DNA of 64,000 nt from Gammaproteobacteria bacterium (GTDB lineage Bacteria; Pseudomonadota; Gammaproteobacteria; Steroidobacterales; Steroidobacteraceae). The position numbers and the translations under genes are program-made. The stretch is from positions 379 through 64,378 of the forward strand of contig PLUE01000048.1 in NCBI GenBank assembly GCA_003164785.1, read 5' to 3'. The notes beneath the pieces were generated by a model that saw nothing but the letters and a program-made list of their open reading frames with translations, was not told the DNA's origin and did no database searches. Numbering within the stretch: position 1 is the stretch's first letter; each line of letters opens with the position of its first letter. This document shows, one piece after another, positions 51,925-61,207 of this stretch.

Positions 51925-54710
51925 GCGCTGCTGCCTTTGCGCAGCGTGGCGCTGACGCCGGCGGCGAACCAGGGCATGCCCGGCACGCCGACCGGCAGGC
52001 CGACCACGCCGCGCGGCAGGTCCGCTCTGCGCCGCAGAGGCAGGTGGACGGTGCCTCCCGGGAGCGTGAGTTCGAGCAGGATGTTCTCGAGCGCGCCGCT
52101 CGTGCCTATGTCCGCTTCACCCGCGCCGCCCCCGCCAAATGCGTCCGCATCGGCAGGATTGAGTGCGATGTAAGGCGTTGGAATCAGGCTGGCCAGCGGT
52201 GCTGCGCGCGCGGAAAGCTCGTCGCTGCCGAAAATATGCGCCAGCGGCAGCACGGCCCATTCGCCCATGCGTGCGGCAAACGCCGCCGGGATTGCCTCAA
52301 AATACCGGGCCACCGAACCGCCCGCGGCCGGCTCGATCAGCCGGGTCCCCGGGTCGCCGCCCCGCAGATGGCCGCCGACCTCCGCCTGGAATTTATTCCA
52401 GGACTGCGGCGAGTTCCAGCCCGGTGCCCAGGCGAACGGAATCAGCGCGCCCGGCCGTTCGCCCGCCTGGGTGCCGTCGTGGCCTTCCATCGAGAAGGCC
52501 AGCGCCGTATCCGCGTCCTGCGGCTGGCGCGGCTCGTGCACCGAGAGATTGGCACGCATGGCGGTGCGGCCGCTGTAACGATGCGGCTCGCGCGCAACTT
52601 TGAGGCCATGCATGCGAAATCGAGCATTCGGCGCGGCATTCACGATCTCGCCGAGCGCGGGCACCGCCTGCGCCACCGCCGCGGTGACATCGTCGAAATG
52701 TCCCCACTCCGCGGCAATCTTCTCATGCCGCGCGCGCAAGTCCATGAGCCACGCCCAGGATTCGCGGATCGCGGTTTGCGGATCGTAGTAGGCCGGGTCA
52801 TAGACCTGGAAATAACGCTGCGCGCGGCCTTCGTTGTTGACCATGGTGCCGTCGCTTTCGGCGAAGGCGCCGGCCGACAGCACCACCTCGGCCTTGGCGG
52901 TGGTGGCATGGCTTTGATGATCGATCACGATCAGCTTGGTGCGGGCCAGTACCGCATCGACCCGCGCGCGGTCGGCGCGGCGATACAGATCGTTTTCCAG
53001 CACCACGAGGGTGTCGGCTTCGCCGCGCTCTATCTTGGCGAAAGCCGCGTCGAGATCGCCGCCGCCCTCGCCCGTCTGCAGCAGCGCCAGCCCTACGCTG
53101 TTGACCTCCGGCAGCGCGAGGCAGATCTGCGCCGCCTTGCCGCGCGCATGCAGCGCCGACGCGATGTTGGCCGCGGCCTCCAGCACGGCCGCAGAGCCGG
53201 CACCGGTGCCGCACACCACCAGCGGTTTGGCCGCGGCCAGCAAGGCCGCGGCGATCGTGCCGGCCAATTGCGACGTTGTCTCATCGAGACCGGCCACGGC
53301 CGGCGCAGCGCCATCGAGCGCATGCGCCACCGCGAAACCCAGACGCGCCAGATCATTCGGGGCAGCGCGATACGTCAGGGCGGCAATGTCGTCGATGCGG
53401 GTGGCGCCGGTGCCGGCGACGAACACCGGATTCTTTTCATGCTGGCCGATGTCGGCGAGAGCCGCCGCGTGCCAGTCGTCGATGTGTTTTTCCGCGGCCA
53501 GCGCGGCGCTCCTGCCATGCGCCGCACGGCGCAATGCCAGCGCCACGCGCGGCGCCGTGTTGGTCACGTCCTCGCCGAGCACCAGGACGGCGTCGGCACT
53601 TTCGATGCTGCGCAGCGTCGCCGCCGGCAGCGGACCGGCACGCAGGATCTCGAGCGCGCGCCGTACCAGCGCGTACTCGGCGCTCGCATGCCCGTCGTGG
53701 AAATGATCGGGCGCGACCAGCACGCGCAGGGCGAAGTTTGCCTCCAGGCTGGCGCGCGGCGAGCCGATGCCGACCACGCCCTTGGCGGACTCGAGCAGCT
53801 GGGCCACATGCGCCAGCGCTGCACCCGGTTCGACCGCGGACAGCCGGCCCTCCTGCAGCACCAGCGGCTGCCGCGGGCGGTCCTTGCGATTGACGAAGCC
53901 GTAGCCGAAGCGGCCGCGGTCGCAGAGGAAGTAATGATTGACCGATCCATTGTAGCGATTCTCGATGCGCCGCAGTTCGCCGTAGCGCTCGCCCGGCGAG
54001 ATGTTGCAGCCCAGCGAGCACCCCTGGCAGATGCTGGGCGCGAACTGCATGTCCCACTTGCGGTTGTAGCGCGCGCCGTGCGGCTTGTCGGTGAACACGC
54101 CGGTGGGACAAACTTCGACCAGATTGCCGGCGAACTCGCTTTCCAGCACGCCGTCGGCCTCGCGCCCGAAATACAGGTTGGACGCGATCCCATAGACGCC
54201 GAGGTCCGTGCCCCCGGCATAGTCCTTGTAATAGCGCACGCAGCGGTAACAGGCGATGCAGCGGTTCATCTCGTGATTGATGAGCGGGCCCAGATCCTGA
54301 TTATTGTGCGTGCGCTTGGTGAAGCGGTAGCGGCGTGCGGCGTGACCGGTCATCACGGTCATGTCCTGCAGATGGCAGTGACCGCCCTCCTCGCACACCG
54401 GGCAGTCGTGGGGATGATTGGTCATCAGCCACTCGACCACGCTCTGGCGGAACTGCTTCGCTTCATCGTCGTCGATCGAGATATAGGTGCCGTCCGCCGA
54501 GGGCGTCATGCACGACATCACCAGGCGTCCTTGTTTATCGTCCGCATCGCGATATTGCTTCACTGCGCATTGGCGGCAGGCGCCGACGCTGCCGAGCGCC
54601 GGATGCCAGCAGAAATAGGGAATGTCGAGGCCAAGAGACAGACAGGCGTGCAGCAGGTTATCGCTGCCGCTGACGTCGTACTGCCTGCCGTCGATGTGAA
54701 TCCTCGCCAC
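51921..54710 (-). CDS. nuoG: NADH-quinone oxidoreductase subunit G
   Basis: A 929-residue FeS subunit. N-terminal 2Fe-2[19 protein letters not shown] and CMTP. Then [16 protein letters not shown] (N5 with His ligand), [11 protein letters not shown] and [29 protein letters not shown] with a later Cys gives the extra N7 cluster, as in E. coli and not mitochondria. The remaining part is a degenerate molybdopterin-oxidoreductase fold (for example [20 protein letters not shown]). Slightly longer than the 908-residue E. coli protein. Confidence 0.95.
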   Translation of the reverse strand: MARIHIDGRQYDVSGSDNLLHACLSLGLDIPYFCWHPALGSVGACRQCAVKQYRDADDKQGRLVMSCMTPSADGTYISIDDDEAKQFRQSVVEWLMTNHPHDCPVCEEGGHCHLQDMTVMTGHAARRYRFTKRTHNNQDLGPLINHEMNRCIACYRCVRYYKDYAGGTDLGVYGIASNLYFGREADGVLESEFAGNLVEVCPTGVFTDKPHGARYNRKWDMQFAPSICQGCSLGCNISPGERYGELRRIENRYNGSVNHYFLCDRGRFGYGFVNRKDRPRQPLVLQEGRLSAVEPGAALAHVAQLLESAKGVVGIGSPRASLEANFALRVLVAPDHFHDGHASAEYALVRRALEILRAGPLPAATLRSIESADAVLVLGEDVTNTAPRVALALRRAAHGRSAALAAEKHIDDWHAAALADIGQHEKNPVFVAGTGATRIDDIAALTYRAAPNDLARLGFAVAHALDGAAPAVAGLDETTSQLAGTIAAALLAAAKPLVVCGTGAGSAAVLEAAANIASALHARGKAAQICLALPEVNSVGLALLQTGEGGGDLDAAFAKIERGEADTLVVLENDLYRRADRARVDAVLARTKLIVIDHQSHATTAKAEVVLSAGAFAESDGTMVNNEGRAQRYFQVYDPAYYDPQTAIRESWAWLMDLRARHEKIAAEWGHFDDVTAAVAQAVPALGEIVNAAPNARFRMHGLKVAREPHRYSGRTAMRANLSVHEPRQPQDADTALAFSMEGHDGTQAGERPGALIPFAWAPGWNSPQSWNKFQAEVGGHLRGGDPGTRLIEPAAGGSVARYFEAIPAAFAARMGEWAVLPLAHIFGSDELSARAAPLASLIPTPYIALNPADADAFGGGGAGEADIGTSGALENILLELTLPGGTVHLPLRRRADLPRGVVGLPVGVPGMPWFAAGVSATLRKGSSA

Positions 54711-54730
54711 TTCGGTTGTTTCCTCGAGCC

Positions 54731-56023
54731 TTAAGCCACCGCTTGAGCCGCCGGCCTGGCGATGCCGGCTTCGAACTCAGGGCGGAAAAATTTGAGCGCC
54801 GACTGCAGAGGCTCCATCGCCCCCGGCGCATGCGCGCAGAAGGTCTTGCCGGGGCCGAGAAAACGGGTCAGCTGTTCCAGGGTTGCAATGTCACGGGGCT
54901 GGCCTTCGCCGCGTTCCAGGGCCATCAGCAATTTCACGGTCCAGGGCAGACCGTCGCGGCAGGGAGTGCACCAGCCGCAGGACTCGCGCGAAAAAAATTC
55001 TTCCAGATTGCGCACCACCGAAATGATGCTCTGAGCGCAGTCCACCACGGTGATGAGACCCGTGCCCATGCGGCTGCCGGCCTGGGCGATGGTCTCGAAA
55101 TCCATGGCCAGGTCGAGGTGTTCCGGCAGCAGAAAATCGGTCGAGGCGCCGCCGGGCAGCCAGCACTTGAGCTCGCGACCGTCTTGCATGCCGCCGGCGT
55201 GCTGCTCGAGAATTTCGCGCGCGCTGGTGCCGAACGGCAGCTCCCAGATTCCCGGATGCCTGGCGCGGCCGCAGACCCCGTACAGCTTGGTGCCGGTGTC
55301 CTTGCTCCGGCCTTGCGACAAGCCGTGAAACCACTGCGTCCCGTGCAGCACGATGTGCGGGACGTTGCTCAACGTCTCGACGTTGTTGACGACGGTCGGT
55401 TTGCCCCAAAGGCCGGCGACCTGCGGGTAGGGTGGTTTGGCGCGCGGATTGGCGCGGCGGCCTTCCAGCGAATTGATGAGCGCCGTTTCCTCCCCGCAGA
55501 TATAGCGGCCGGCGCTGGTATGCACGAACAGTTCGAAGCTCCACGGCGAGCCCTGCACGTGGGCACCGAGATAGCCGGCGGCCCGGGCCTCCGCGATGGC
55601 CCGGTTCAGGCGCTGCGCGGCCAGCACGTACTCGCCGCGCACAAAGATATAGCCACGGCTCGCCTGGATGGCGTAACCGGAAATGATCATCGCCTCGATC
55701 AATTGGTGCGGCACGCCTTCCATCAGCAGGCGGTCCTTGAACGTGCCGGGCTCCATTTCGTCGGCATTGCAGATCAGATACTTGTCCCGCGGCGCGTCGG
55801 CACCCATCGGCACCAGACCCCATTTGACGCCGGTGGGAAAGCCGCCGCCGCCGCGGCCGGATAGCTTGGATTCCTTGACGAGTTGGGTCACGTCGGCGGG
55901 CTGCAGTTCCTTGAGCGCCTTGCGCAATGCAGCGTAACCGCCCTGCGATTCGTAACCGCGCAGGTCCAGCGGCGCGTCCACGTTGACGCGGTAGGTGAGA
56001 GGCTGGGTCTCGGCGGCGGTCAT
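54731..56023 (-). CDS. nuoF: NADH-quinone oxidoreductase subunit F
   Basis: A 430-residue NADH-oxidising subunit. [15 protein letters not shown] and [17 protein letters not shown] bind FMN and [18 protein letters not shown] follows. The N3 cluster is [12 protein letters not shown] with a later Cys near residue 395 (FCAHAPGA). It overlaps nuoE by four bases and is 20 bp from nuoG. Confidence 0.97.
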   Translation of the reverse strand: MTAAETQPLTYRVNVDAPLDLRGYESQGGYAALRKALKELQPADVTQLVKESKLSGRGGGGFPTGVKWGLVPMGADAPRDKYLICNADEMEPGTFKDRLLMEGVPHQLIEAMIISGYAIQASRGYIFVRGEYVLAAQRLNRAIAEARAAGYLGAHVQGSPWSFELFVHTSAGRYICGEETALINSLEGRRANPRAKPPYPQVAGLWGKPTVVNNVETLSNVPHIVLHGTQWFHGLSQGRSKDTGTKLYGVCGRARHPGIWELPFGTSAREILEQHAGGMQDGRELKCWLPGGASTDFLLPEHLDLAMDFETIAQAGSRMGTGLITVVDCAQSIISVVRNLEEFFSRESCGWCTPCRDGLPWTVKLLMALERGEGQPRDIATLEQLTRFLGPGKTFCAHAPGAMEPLQSALKFFRPEFEAGIARPAAQAVA

Positions 56024-56508
56024 GAATACCGCTCAAGGAGTTGCCCGACCGCGCCCGGCGCAACGTCGCCGTGGGTGTCATCGTCGATCATCAGCACCGG
56101 GCCCTTGTCGCAGGCGCCGAGACAACAGATCGGCAGCAACGTGAAACGGCCATCGGCGGTGGTCTGGCCGAGATCCACACCCAGGTGTCGGGCGACCGCG
56201 TCTTTGACCTGGTCATAGCCGGTGAGAAAGCAGGCCACGCTGTCGCAGATCTTGATGACGTGGCGGCCCACCGGGCGGCGGAAAATCAGATTGTAGAAAG
56301 TCGCGACGCCCTCGATGTCGGAGGCCGGGATGCCGAGCACCCCGGCGAGCGCGGGGATGGCGCCGTCCGGCACCCAGCCGTGGCGCTGTTGCATGATCTT
56401 GAGCGCTTCGATGGTGGCGGCGCGCGGATCTTCGTAGTGATGCATTTCGTGCTCGATCGCCGCCACGTCGTCGCCGTGCAGCACGAAGGGTTCCAGGTCA
56501 TTCATCAT
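56020..56508 (-). CDS. nuoE: NADH-quinone oxidoreductase subunit E
   Basis: A 162-residue thioredoxin-like subunit with the N1a 2Fe-2S cluster: [10 protein letters not shown] and [30 protein letters not shown] is the typical N-terminal helix pair. The ATGATG start overlaps the nuoCD stop; a longer frame to 56859 is inside nuoCD. Confidence 0.96.
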   Translation of the reverse strand: MMNDLEPFVLHGDDVAAIEHEMHHYEDPRAATIEALKIMQQRHGWVPDGAIPALAGVLGIPASDIEGVATFYNLIFRRPVGRHVIKICDSVACFLTGYDQVKDAVARHLGVDLGQTTADGRFTLLPICCLGACDKGPVLMIDDDTHGDVAPGAVGQLLERYS

Positions 56509-58283
56509 CGGTCCACGTCCGCCATTACGAAGTCGATCGATGCAAGCAGCACCACCAGATCCGGAATCATGTGGCCGCGGATGATGTACGGGATCATCTG
56601 CAGGTGCGGGAAGCTCGGCGTGCGGATGCGCGTGCGATAGCTCATGGTGCTGCCGTCGCTGGTCAGATAATAGCTGTTGATGCCTTTGGTGGCCTCGATC
56701 AGCTGAGTCGATTCGCCGGGCGGCATGACCGGACCCCACGACACGCCGAGGAAGTGCGTGATCAGGGTCTCGATGTCCCGCAGCATGTGCTCGCGCGGCG
56801 GCGGGCAGGTCAGCGGGTGGTCGGCCTTGTAGGGGCCGGCGGGCATGTGATCGAGGCACTGGCGGATGATGCGACAGCTCTGGCGCAGTTCCTCGACCCG
56901 CAGCATGCAGCGATCATAGGCGTCGCCGTTGTTGCCCAAAGGGATCTCGAACTCAAAATTTTCATAGCCGGAGTAGGGGCGTGCCTTGCGGTAATCGAAA
57001 TTACACCCCGTGGCGCGCAAGCCGGCGCCCGTGACGCCCCACTCCAGGGCTTCCAGCGTGTTGTACTGCGCGATGCCGACGGTGCGGCCGCGCAGAATGC
57101 TGTTCTCGAGCGCCGCTTTCACATACTCGTCGAGGCGTTTCGGGAACCAGTCGAGGAATTCACGCACCTTCCTGTCCCAGCCGGTCGGCAGATCGTGCGC
57201 CACCCCGCCGATGCGGAACCAGGCCGGATGCATGCGGAATCCGGTGACGGCCTCGATCACGTCGTAGGCTTTCTGGCGGTCGGCGAACATGAAGAAGATC
57301 GGCGTCATCGCGCCGACGTCCTGAATGTAGGTTCCCAAATACAGCAGATGCGAGGTGATGCGAAAGAATTCCGCCATCATCACGCGGATGGTCTTGACCC
57401 GATCCGGCACCTCGATGCCGGCAAGCTTTTCCACGGCGAGCACATACGGCAGATTGTTCATCACGCCGCCCAGGTAATCGATGCGGTCGGTGTAGGGAAT
57501 GAAGGAGTGCCAGGACTGGCGTTCGGCCATTTTTTCGGCGCCCCGGTGGTGATAGCCGATGTCCGACACCGCGTCGAGGATTTCCTCGCCGTCGAGTTGC
57601 AGGACCACGCGGAATGCACCATGCGAGGAAGGATGATTGGGACCCACGTTCAAGAACATGAAATCCTCCTCCTCGTTGCCGCGCTTCATGCCCCATTCTT
57701 CGGGTTTGAACTCGAGCGCTGCCTGCTCCTCGTCCTGTCGGGCGGCGGTGAGCAGGTAAGGATCGAACTCGGTGGCGCGAGCCGGATAGTCCTTGCGGCC
57801 CGGATGGCCTTCCCAGTAGCGCGGCAGCAGAATCCGCTGCAAGTGCGGATGGCCCTCGAAGCGGATGCCGAACAGGTCCCAGACTTCGCGTTCGTACCAA
57901 TTGGCGTTGGCATAGATGCCGACGATGGTCGCGACCGCCGGGTATTCGCCCTGCAATGCCACCTTGATGCGCACCTGACCGGAATCCCGAGGCCCGCAGC
58001 GCTCGATCGACAACAGGTGGTAGAACAGCGTGAAATCGGCCGGCGGCAGACCGTCGCGATGCCGGCGCATGCGCTCATCCACCGCCTGCAGGTCGAGCAG
58101 CATGCGGAACGGTCGCGGCACGGAGTTCTTGAGATACTTCAGGACCGGGTCGCGCTGTTCCGCCGCCACCCACAGCGTCGGTACGTCGTCCTTCGTCGTT
58201 TGATGGACGAAGGCATTTTCGCCGAATCGCGCGTGCAACTCGCGCACGACCTCAGGTGACGCCGCAGGCGTTCCGTCCGCCAT
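56505..58283 (-). CDS. nuoCD: NADH-quinone oxidoreductase subunit CD (fused)
   Basis: A 592-residue fusion of the 30-kDa (NuoC, residues about 1-180) and 49-kDa (NuoD, about 200-592) subunits. NuoC is recognised from [20 protein letters not shown] and [11 protein letters not shown]. NuoD has [20 protein letters not shown] (written in the protein as one block), [13 protein letters not shown], and closes [18 protein letters not shown]. The fused form is common in gammaproteobacteria. Gap to nuoB is 3 bp. Confidence 0.97.
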   Translation of the reverse strand: MADGTPAASPEVVRELHARFGENAFVHQTTKDDVPTLWVAAEQRDPVLKYLKNSVPRPFRMLLDLQAVDERMRRHRDGLPPADFTLFYHLLSIERCGPRDSGQVRIKVALQGEYPAVATIVGIYANANWYEREVWDLFGIRFEGHPHLQRILLPRYWEGHPGRKDYPARATEFDPYLLTAARQDEEQAALEFKPEEWGMKRGNEEEDFMFLNVGPNHPSSHGAFRVVLQLDGEEILDAVSDIGYHHRGAEKMAERQSWHSFIPYTDRIDYLGGVMNNLPYVLAVEKLAGIEVPDRVKTIRVMMAEFFRITSHLLYLGTYIQDVGAMTPIFFMFADRQKAYDVIEAVTGFRMHPAWFRIGGVAHDLPTGWDRKVREFLDWFPKRLDEYVKAALENSILRGRTVGIAQYNTLEALEWGVTGAGLRATGCNFDYRKARPYSGYENFEFEIPLGNNGDAYDRCMLRVEELRQSCRIIRQCLDHMPAGPYKADHPLTCPPPREHMLRDIETLITHFLGVSWGPVMPPGESTQLIEATKGINSYYLTSDGSTMSYRTRIRTPSFPHLQMIPYIIRGHMIPDLVVLLASIDFVMADVDR

Positions 58284-58286
58284 GCG

Positions 58287-58949
58287 TCAGACAGAATCCG
58301 GCGTGCGCAGCGTGGTCTGGGCCTGACGCTCCGCCTGCTTCAGATCCCGCTGCGCGGGCATGGGGGTACGATGCACGCCCTGCTCGCCAATCATCCAGGA
58401 TAGCGGCCGACGCTCCTGCGCAACCGCCTGCTGGAGCAATATCAGGCCCTGCATGAATGCTTCCGGCCGCGGCGGACAGCCGGGCACATAGACATCGACC
58501 GGGAGAAATTTATCGACTCCCTGGACCACGGAGTAGATGTCGTACATGCCGCCGGAATTGGCACAGGACCCCATCGAAATCACCCAGCGCGGTTCGACCA
58601 TCTGTTCGTAGAGTCGCTGCACCACGGGCGCCATTTTCACGAAACAGGTACCGGCGATGATCATGACATCGGCCTGGCGCGGCGACGCCCGGATCACTTC
58701 GGCGCCGAAGCGCGACAGGTCGTGCACTCCGGTGAGCGCGGTCGCGAACTCCACATAACAGCACGAGAGGCCGAAGTTATAGGGCCAGAGCGAGTTCTTG
58801 CGCCCCCAATTGACCAGATCGTCGAGCTTGGTCAGCACGATATTCTTCTGTACCGCCTGCTCGATGAGGTAGTTGTCGTCATGATTGACCCCGGGCGGCG
58901 CCGGCGCGCGCCCTCTCTTCGGATCGATTCGAGTCAGCGTGTATTCCAT
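58287..58949 (-). CDS. nuoB: NADH-quinone oxidoreductase subunit B
   Basis: A 220-residue subunit holding N2, the cluster that reduces quinone. Ligands are in LSCCYVEF (tandem Cys), [11 protein letters not shown] and [10 protein letters not shown]. The N-terminus before residue 35 and a Gln/Arg-rich C-terminal tail ([16 protein letters not shown]) are lineage-specific. Gap to nuoA is 11 bp. Confidence 0.97.
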   Translation of the reverse strand: MEYTLTRIDPKRGRAPAPPGVNHDDNYLIEQAVQKNIVLTKLDDLVNWGRKNSLWPYNFGLSCCYVEFATALTGVHDLSRFGAEVIRASPRQADVMIIAGTCFVKMAPVVQRLYEQMVEPRWVISMGSCANSGGMYDIYSVVQGVDKFLPVDVYVPGCPPRPEAFMQGLILLQQAVAQERRPLSWMIGEQGVHRTPMPAQRDLKQAERQAQTTLRTPDSV

Positions 58950-58960
58950 GAGTAAACTTC

Positions 58961-59470
58961 CTAGGCTTTATCCGCCACTACGCCCGCCGTCATTGCCTTT
59001 GACCCGACCCCCGACGCGCCGTCCGCCGCATCAACCGGCCGCGGGTGGCGCAGCCAGCGATAGGCTTCGATATTTTTGCGGCTCGGGGCCCAGTCGAGGC
59101 CGCCCAGACGCCAGATGTATGCCAGGCCGCCCAGCAGCACTCCAATGAAAATCGCCGCCTCCGCAAAGCCGGTCCAGCCGTTCTGTCGCACGGATACGGC
59201 CCAAGCGTAGAGAAACACGGCCTCCACGTCGAAGATGACGAAGAACATCGCCACCAGGTAGAACTTCGCGGAGATCCGCAGTCGTGCCCCGCCCGTCGGG
59301 ACCACACCGGACTCGAAAGGCTCGATTTTGGCGCGTCCATGATTGCGGCCGCCCAGCACCCACGATAGGCCGAGCATGAGACCAACGACGCCGAATACGG
59401 CGACGACGTAAAATCCCAGCCCCCACGTCTGGGGTGCGAACTGGGTGATATACGCACTCAAAGTATGCAT
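58961..59470 (-). CDS. nuoA: NADH-quinone oxidoreductase subunit A
   Basis: A 169-residue membrane subunit. It contains [20 protein letters not shown] and [15 protein letters not shown], the family's conserved loop and helix. The start MHTLSAY at 59470 is chosen from alignment of the N-terminal helix; the frame extends to 59548. First gene of nuoA-N. Overlapping operator-like palindromes lie about 105 bp upstream in the gap shared with a monoheme cytochrome gene. Confidence 0.94.
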   Translation of the reverse strand: MHTLSAYITQFAPQTWGLGFYVVAVFGVVGLMLGLSWVLGGRNHGRAKIEPFESGVVPTGGARLRISAKFYLVAMFFVIFDVEAVFLYAWAVSVRQNGWTGFAEAAIFIGVLLGGLAYIWRLGGLDWAPSRKNIEAYRWLRHPRPVDAADGASGVGSKAMTAGVVADKA

Positions 59471-59571
59471 GTGCTGGCCGTTGCCTTCCGCAACGGCAAT
59501 TCCGGTGCCTTCATGGGTCTCACTCAGGCCGGAACAGATTGCCGGCATTTGCCGATTTAATCATGCTGATC

Positions 59572-59599
59572 TGTGCACGTCTGTACAATTTCGCACGGA
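59572..59599. promoter_or_regulatory. Two overlapping CRP/FNR-geometry sites between nuoA and a cytochrome gene
   Basis: TGTGC-N6-GTACA spans 59572-59587 and TGTAC-N6-GCACG spans 59582-59597, sharing the central TGTAC. Compared with the perfect 38529 site, the second differs at three half-site positions. The pair is about 100 bp from nuoA and 70 bp from the divergent monoheme cytochrome. Confidence 0.5.
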
Positions 59600-59665
59600 C
59601 TGGAGCGAGTCCCTTGGATATGGTAACCAAGCAATTGCGCAACATCGGCACAGGACAACCCAAGT

Positions 59666-59896
59666 ATGAAAATGAATGCAGGAAAGACGTTCACCCTCGT
59701 TTGCGGAACCGCAGCCGTCGGGGTGATCGTGGGTGCGGCATCATTGGTGATGACGCGGCCCGCCACCGCGACCACGCTGTTTGCCAAGACCACCGGCAAG
59801 GCGTGTGGGGACTGCCACACCAATCCCAAGGGCACCGGACCGCTGACGGAATTCGGAGAGAAATTCAAAGCGAACGGGAACAAATTGCCAAAGTAG
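59666..59896 (+). CDS. Small monoheme c-type cytochrome
   Basis: A 76-residue exported protein. A signal or anchor occupies residues about 8-37 (TLVCGTAAVGVIVGAASLVM), followed by a 39-residue mature part with one heme site, ACGDCHTNPKGTGPLTEFGE. No Met follows the heme site, so the sixth ligand is not obvious. It is too small for a class I cytochrome c fold. It may be an electron shuttle or a subunit of a larger complex. It is divergent from nuoA and shares the palindromes at 59572-59599, and is followed by a DUF2892 gene. Confidence 0.75.
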   Translation: MKMNAGKTFTLVCGTAAVGVIVGAASLVMTRPATATTLFAKTTGKACGDCHTNPKGTGPLTEFGEKFKANGNKLPK

Positions 59897-60010
59897 CGCG
59901 CACTACCGGCACACTGCGCTTCGGGAGGACCCCGCGGTGGCCGCCGGTGCCATCGATTGAGCATGAACATCTGGACTCTTGAGTCGCCCTTGTAGGGAGA
60001 GGATTCGCAT

Positions 60011-60565
60011 ATGATGTCGCGCAGCGGAATTTACATTGTCCCCACCCATCGGTGGTACATCGAACGCACCGTCTGGTTGATCGCCGGGATTGTCCTGCTC
60101 GGTAGTACTCTATTGGCGGCGCTCGTCAATCCGTTATGGATTCTGGGAGTGACGGCCACGGGTCTCGTTTCCATCAACGTCGCGTTCACTGGCTTCTGCC
60201 CCATCGGCAACGTGCTGCGTCTGTTGGGGTTTCAGCCGATGCTCGGAGCGAAAACGCCGACGCGGTCGAATCTCTACTTCCTGCAAACTGATAAATGGTA
60301 CCTGGAGCGGCGCATCTATCTGACGGTGGGGATCAATATCTGCATAGCATCGATCCTGGTATTGGCCCACTCGACGTGGTGGACTCTCTTCACCGCCTTC
60401 GTCGGCGCCGCGATGGTATGGTTCGCCGCGACCGGTTACTGCGTGCTCGCCAATATCTTATTATGGCTCGGTGCCGAACCGCGCCTGAATCCAGCATCGA
60501 TGCCGTCGGGACGCTGCGATCAATGCGCGATGTCGCCCGTCTGTTTGAACGGCAATGACAAATAG
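60011..60565 (+). CDS. DUF2892 (YgaP-type) tandem membrane protein, copy B
   Basis: A 184-residue membrane protein, by eye about 80 percent identical to copy A at 15933-16505 across nearly the whole length. It has the same two WYIER/WYLER halves, TGFCPIGNVLRLLG and TGYCVLANILLWLG motifs, and the C-terminal MPSGRCDQCAMSPVCLN. GAGAGGA lies about 7 bases before the ATG. Sits after the monoheme cytochrome and near nuo, whereas copy A sits beside men. Function unknown; proximity to respiratory operons in both places suggests a role in the energised membrane. Confidence 0.75.
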   Translation: MMSRSGIYIVPTHRWYIERTVWLIAGIVLLGSTLLAALVNPLWILGVTATGLVSINVAFTGFCPIGNVLRLLGFQPMLGAKTPTRSNLYFLQTDKWYLERRIYLTVGINICIASILVLAHSTWWTLFTAFVGAAMVWFAATGYCVLANILLWLGAEPRLNPASMPSGRCDQCAMSPVCLNGNDK

Positions 60566-60568
60566 GGC

Positions 60569-60608
60569 GGGCAGTGCGCAGGCCGCTTTACCCGCAACCG
60601 CACTGCCC
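60569..60608. terminator. Hairpin after DUF2892 copy B
   Basis: A perfect 10-bp stem GGGCAGTGCG/CGCACTGCCC (60569-60578 with 60599-60608) has a 20-base loop and begins three bases after the stop codon, in the gap between convergent genes. No T tract is seen, so termination is likely but not certain. Confidence 0.45.
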
Positions 60609-60639
60609 CACCTCTCCATCTCTATCCACCCCGTGCAGT

Positions 60640-61065
60640 TCAGTGGCCCGTCGGGTCGGGCTGCTCACGCATCGGGTGGACCTCGATCACCGGGGAATCA
60701 AGGAGGGTATTCGTCACCGTGCACAATTTCTCGGCCTCCGCGACGATTGCGGCGGCCTCCAGTTCGTCGATCTCGCTGCCAAATCTGACCGCCAGTGTGA
60801 TCTGTCGAAGTCGACTCGGCGGCTCCGCCGACTTCTCGCCGGTTGCGGTGACCTCGACGGTTACGGTCGCTAAACGGCGCCCTGCAAGCACTGCGCGGCA
60901 GCTGAGCGCGAGGCAGCCGGCCACGCCGATCAACAAATGGTCCACCGGGGATATGGAAGCGCCTTGCTCGCCGCCGCAGAATAGAAGCTCGCCATGCCGA
61001 TGGAAGGTAACGGGGGCACCCGCGTTCGAGACGGCCTTCACGGACCAGGTTTTGTTCGTCGACAT
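60640..61065 (-). CDS. OsmC-family peroxiredoxin-like protein
   Basis: A 141-residue cytoplasmic protein of the OsmC/Ohr fold. It has PVDHLLIGVAGCLALSCRAVL, where the first active-site Cys lies at the start of the long helix, and KLCTVTNTLLDSPVIEV, which carries the second Cys. Ohr/OsmC enzymes detoxify organic peroxides; sub-classes vary, so the substrate is open. The start MSTNKTW at 61065 or the ATG at 61083 is possible, and neither has a clear ribosome site. It is divergent from the TonB receptor gene. Confidence 0.8.
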   Translation of the reverse strand: MSTNKTWSVKAVSNAGAPVTFHRHGELLFCGGEQGASISPVDHLLIGVAGCLALSCRAVLAGRRLATVTVEVTATGEKSAEPPSRLRQITLAVRFGSEIDELEAAAIVAEAEKLCTVTNTLLDSPVIEVHPMREQPDPTGH

Positions 61066-61207
61066 GGATAAATGATGAACCATAATTGGCGCGGATGTAA
61101 TAGCGAAATTTTGTTATGCGGTTATACAGCTTCGATATTGGACATCCTCGAAGGGGACTCATAGAGTGCCGCGCTGAATTTATTGGACTGTACAGGGGAT
61201 TGACTAG

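Noticed and set aside
52044-54734. 896-residue open frame on the plus strand opposite nuoG
   Set aside because: Antisense shadow of a GC-rich gene; the protein has no recognisable domain, while nuoG on the other strand has all cluster motifs.
56571-58259. 562-residue open frame opposite nuoCD
   Set aside because: Composition is Arg/His/Gln/Asp-rich without domain pattern; nuoCD is unmistakable on the minus strand.
61187-61194. CTGTACAG upstream of the TonB receptor
   Set aside because: Palindromic but lacks the N6 spacer of the other operator candidates; probably chance.
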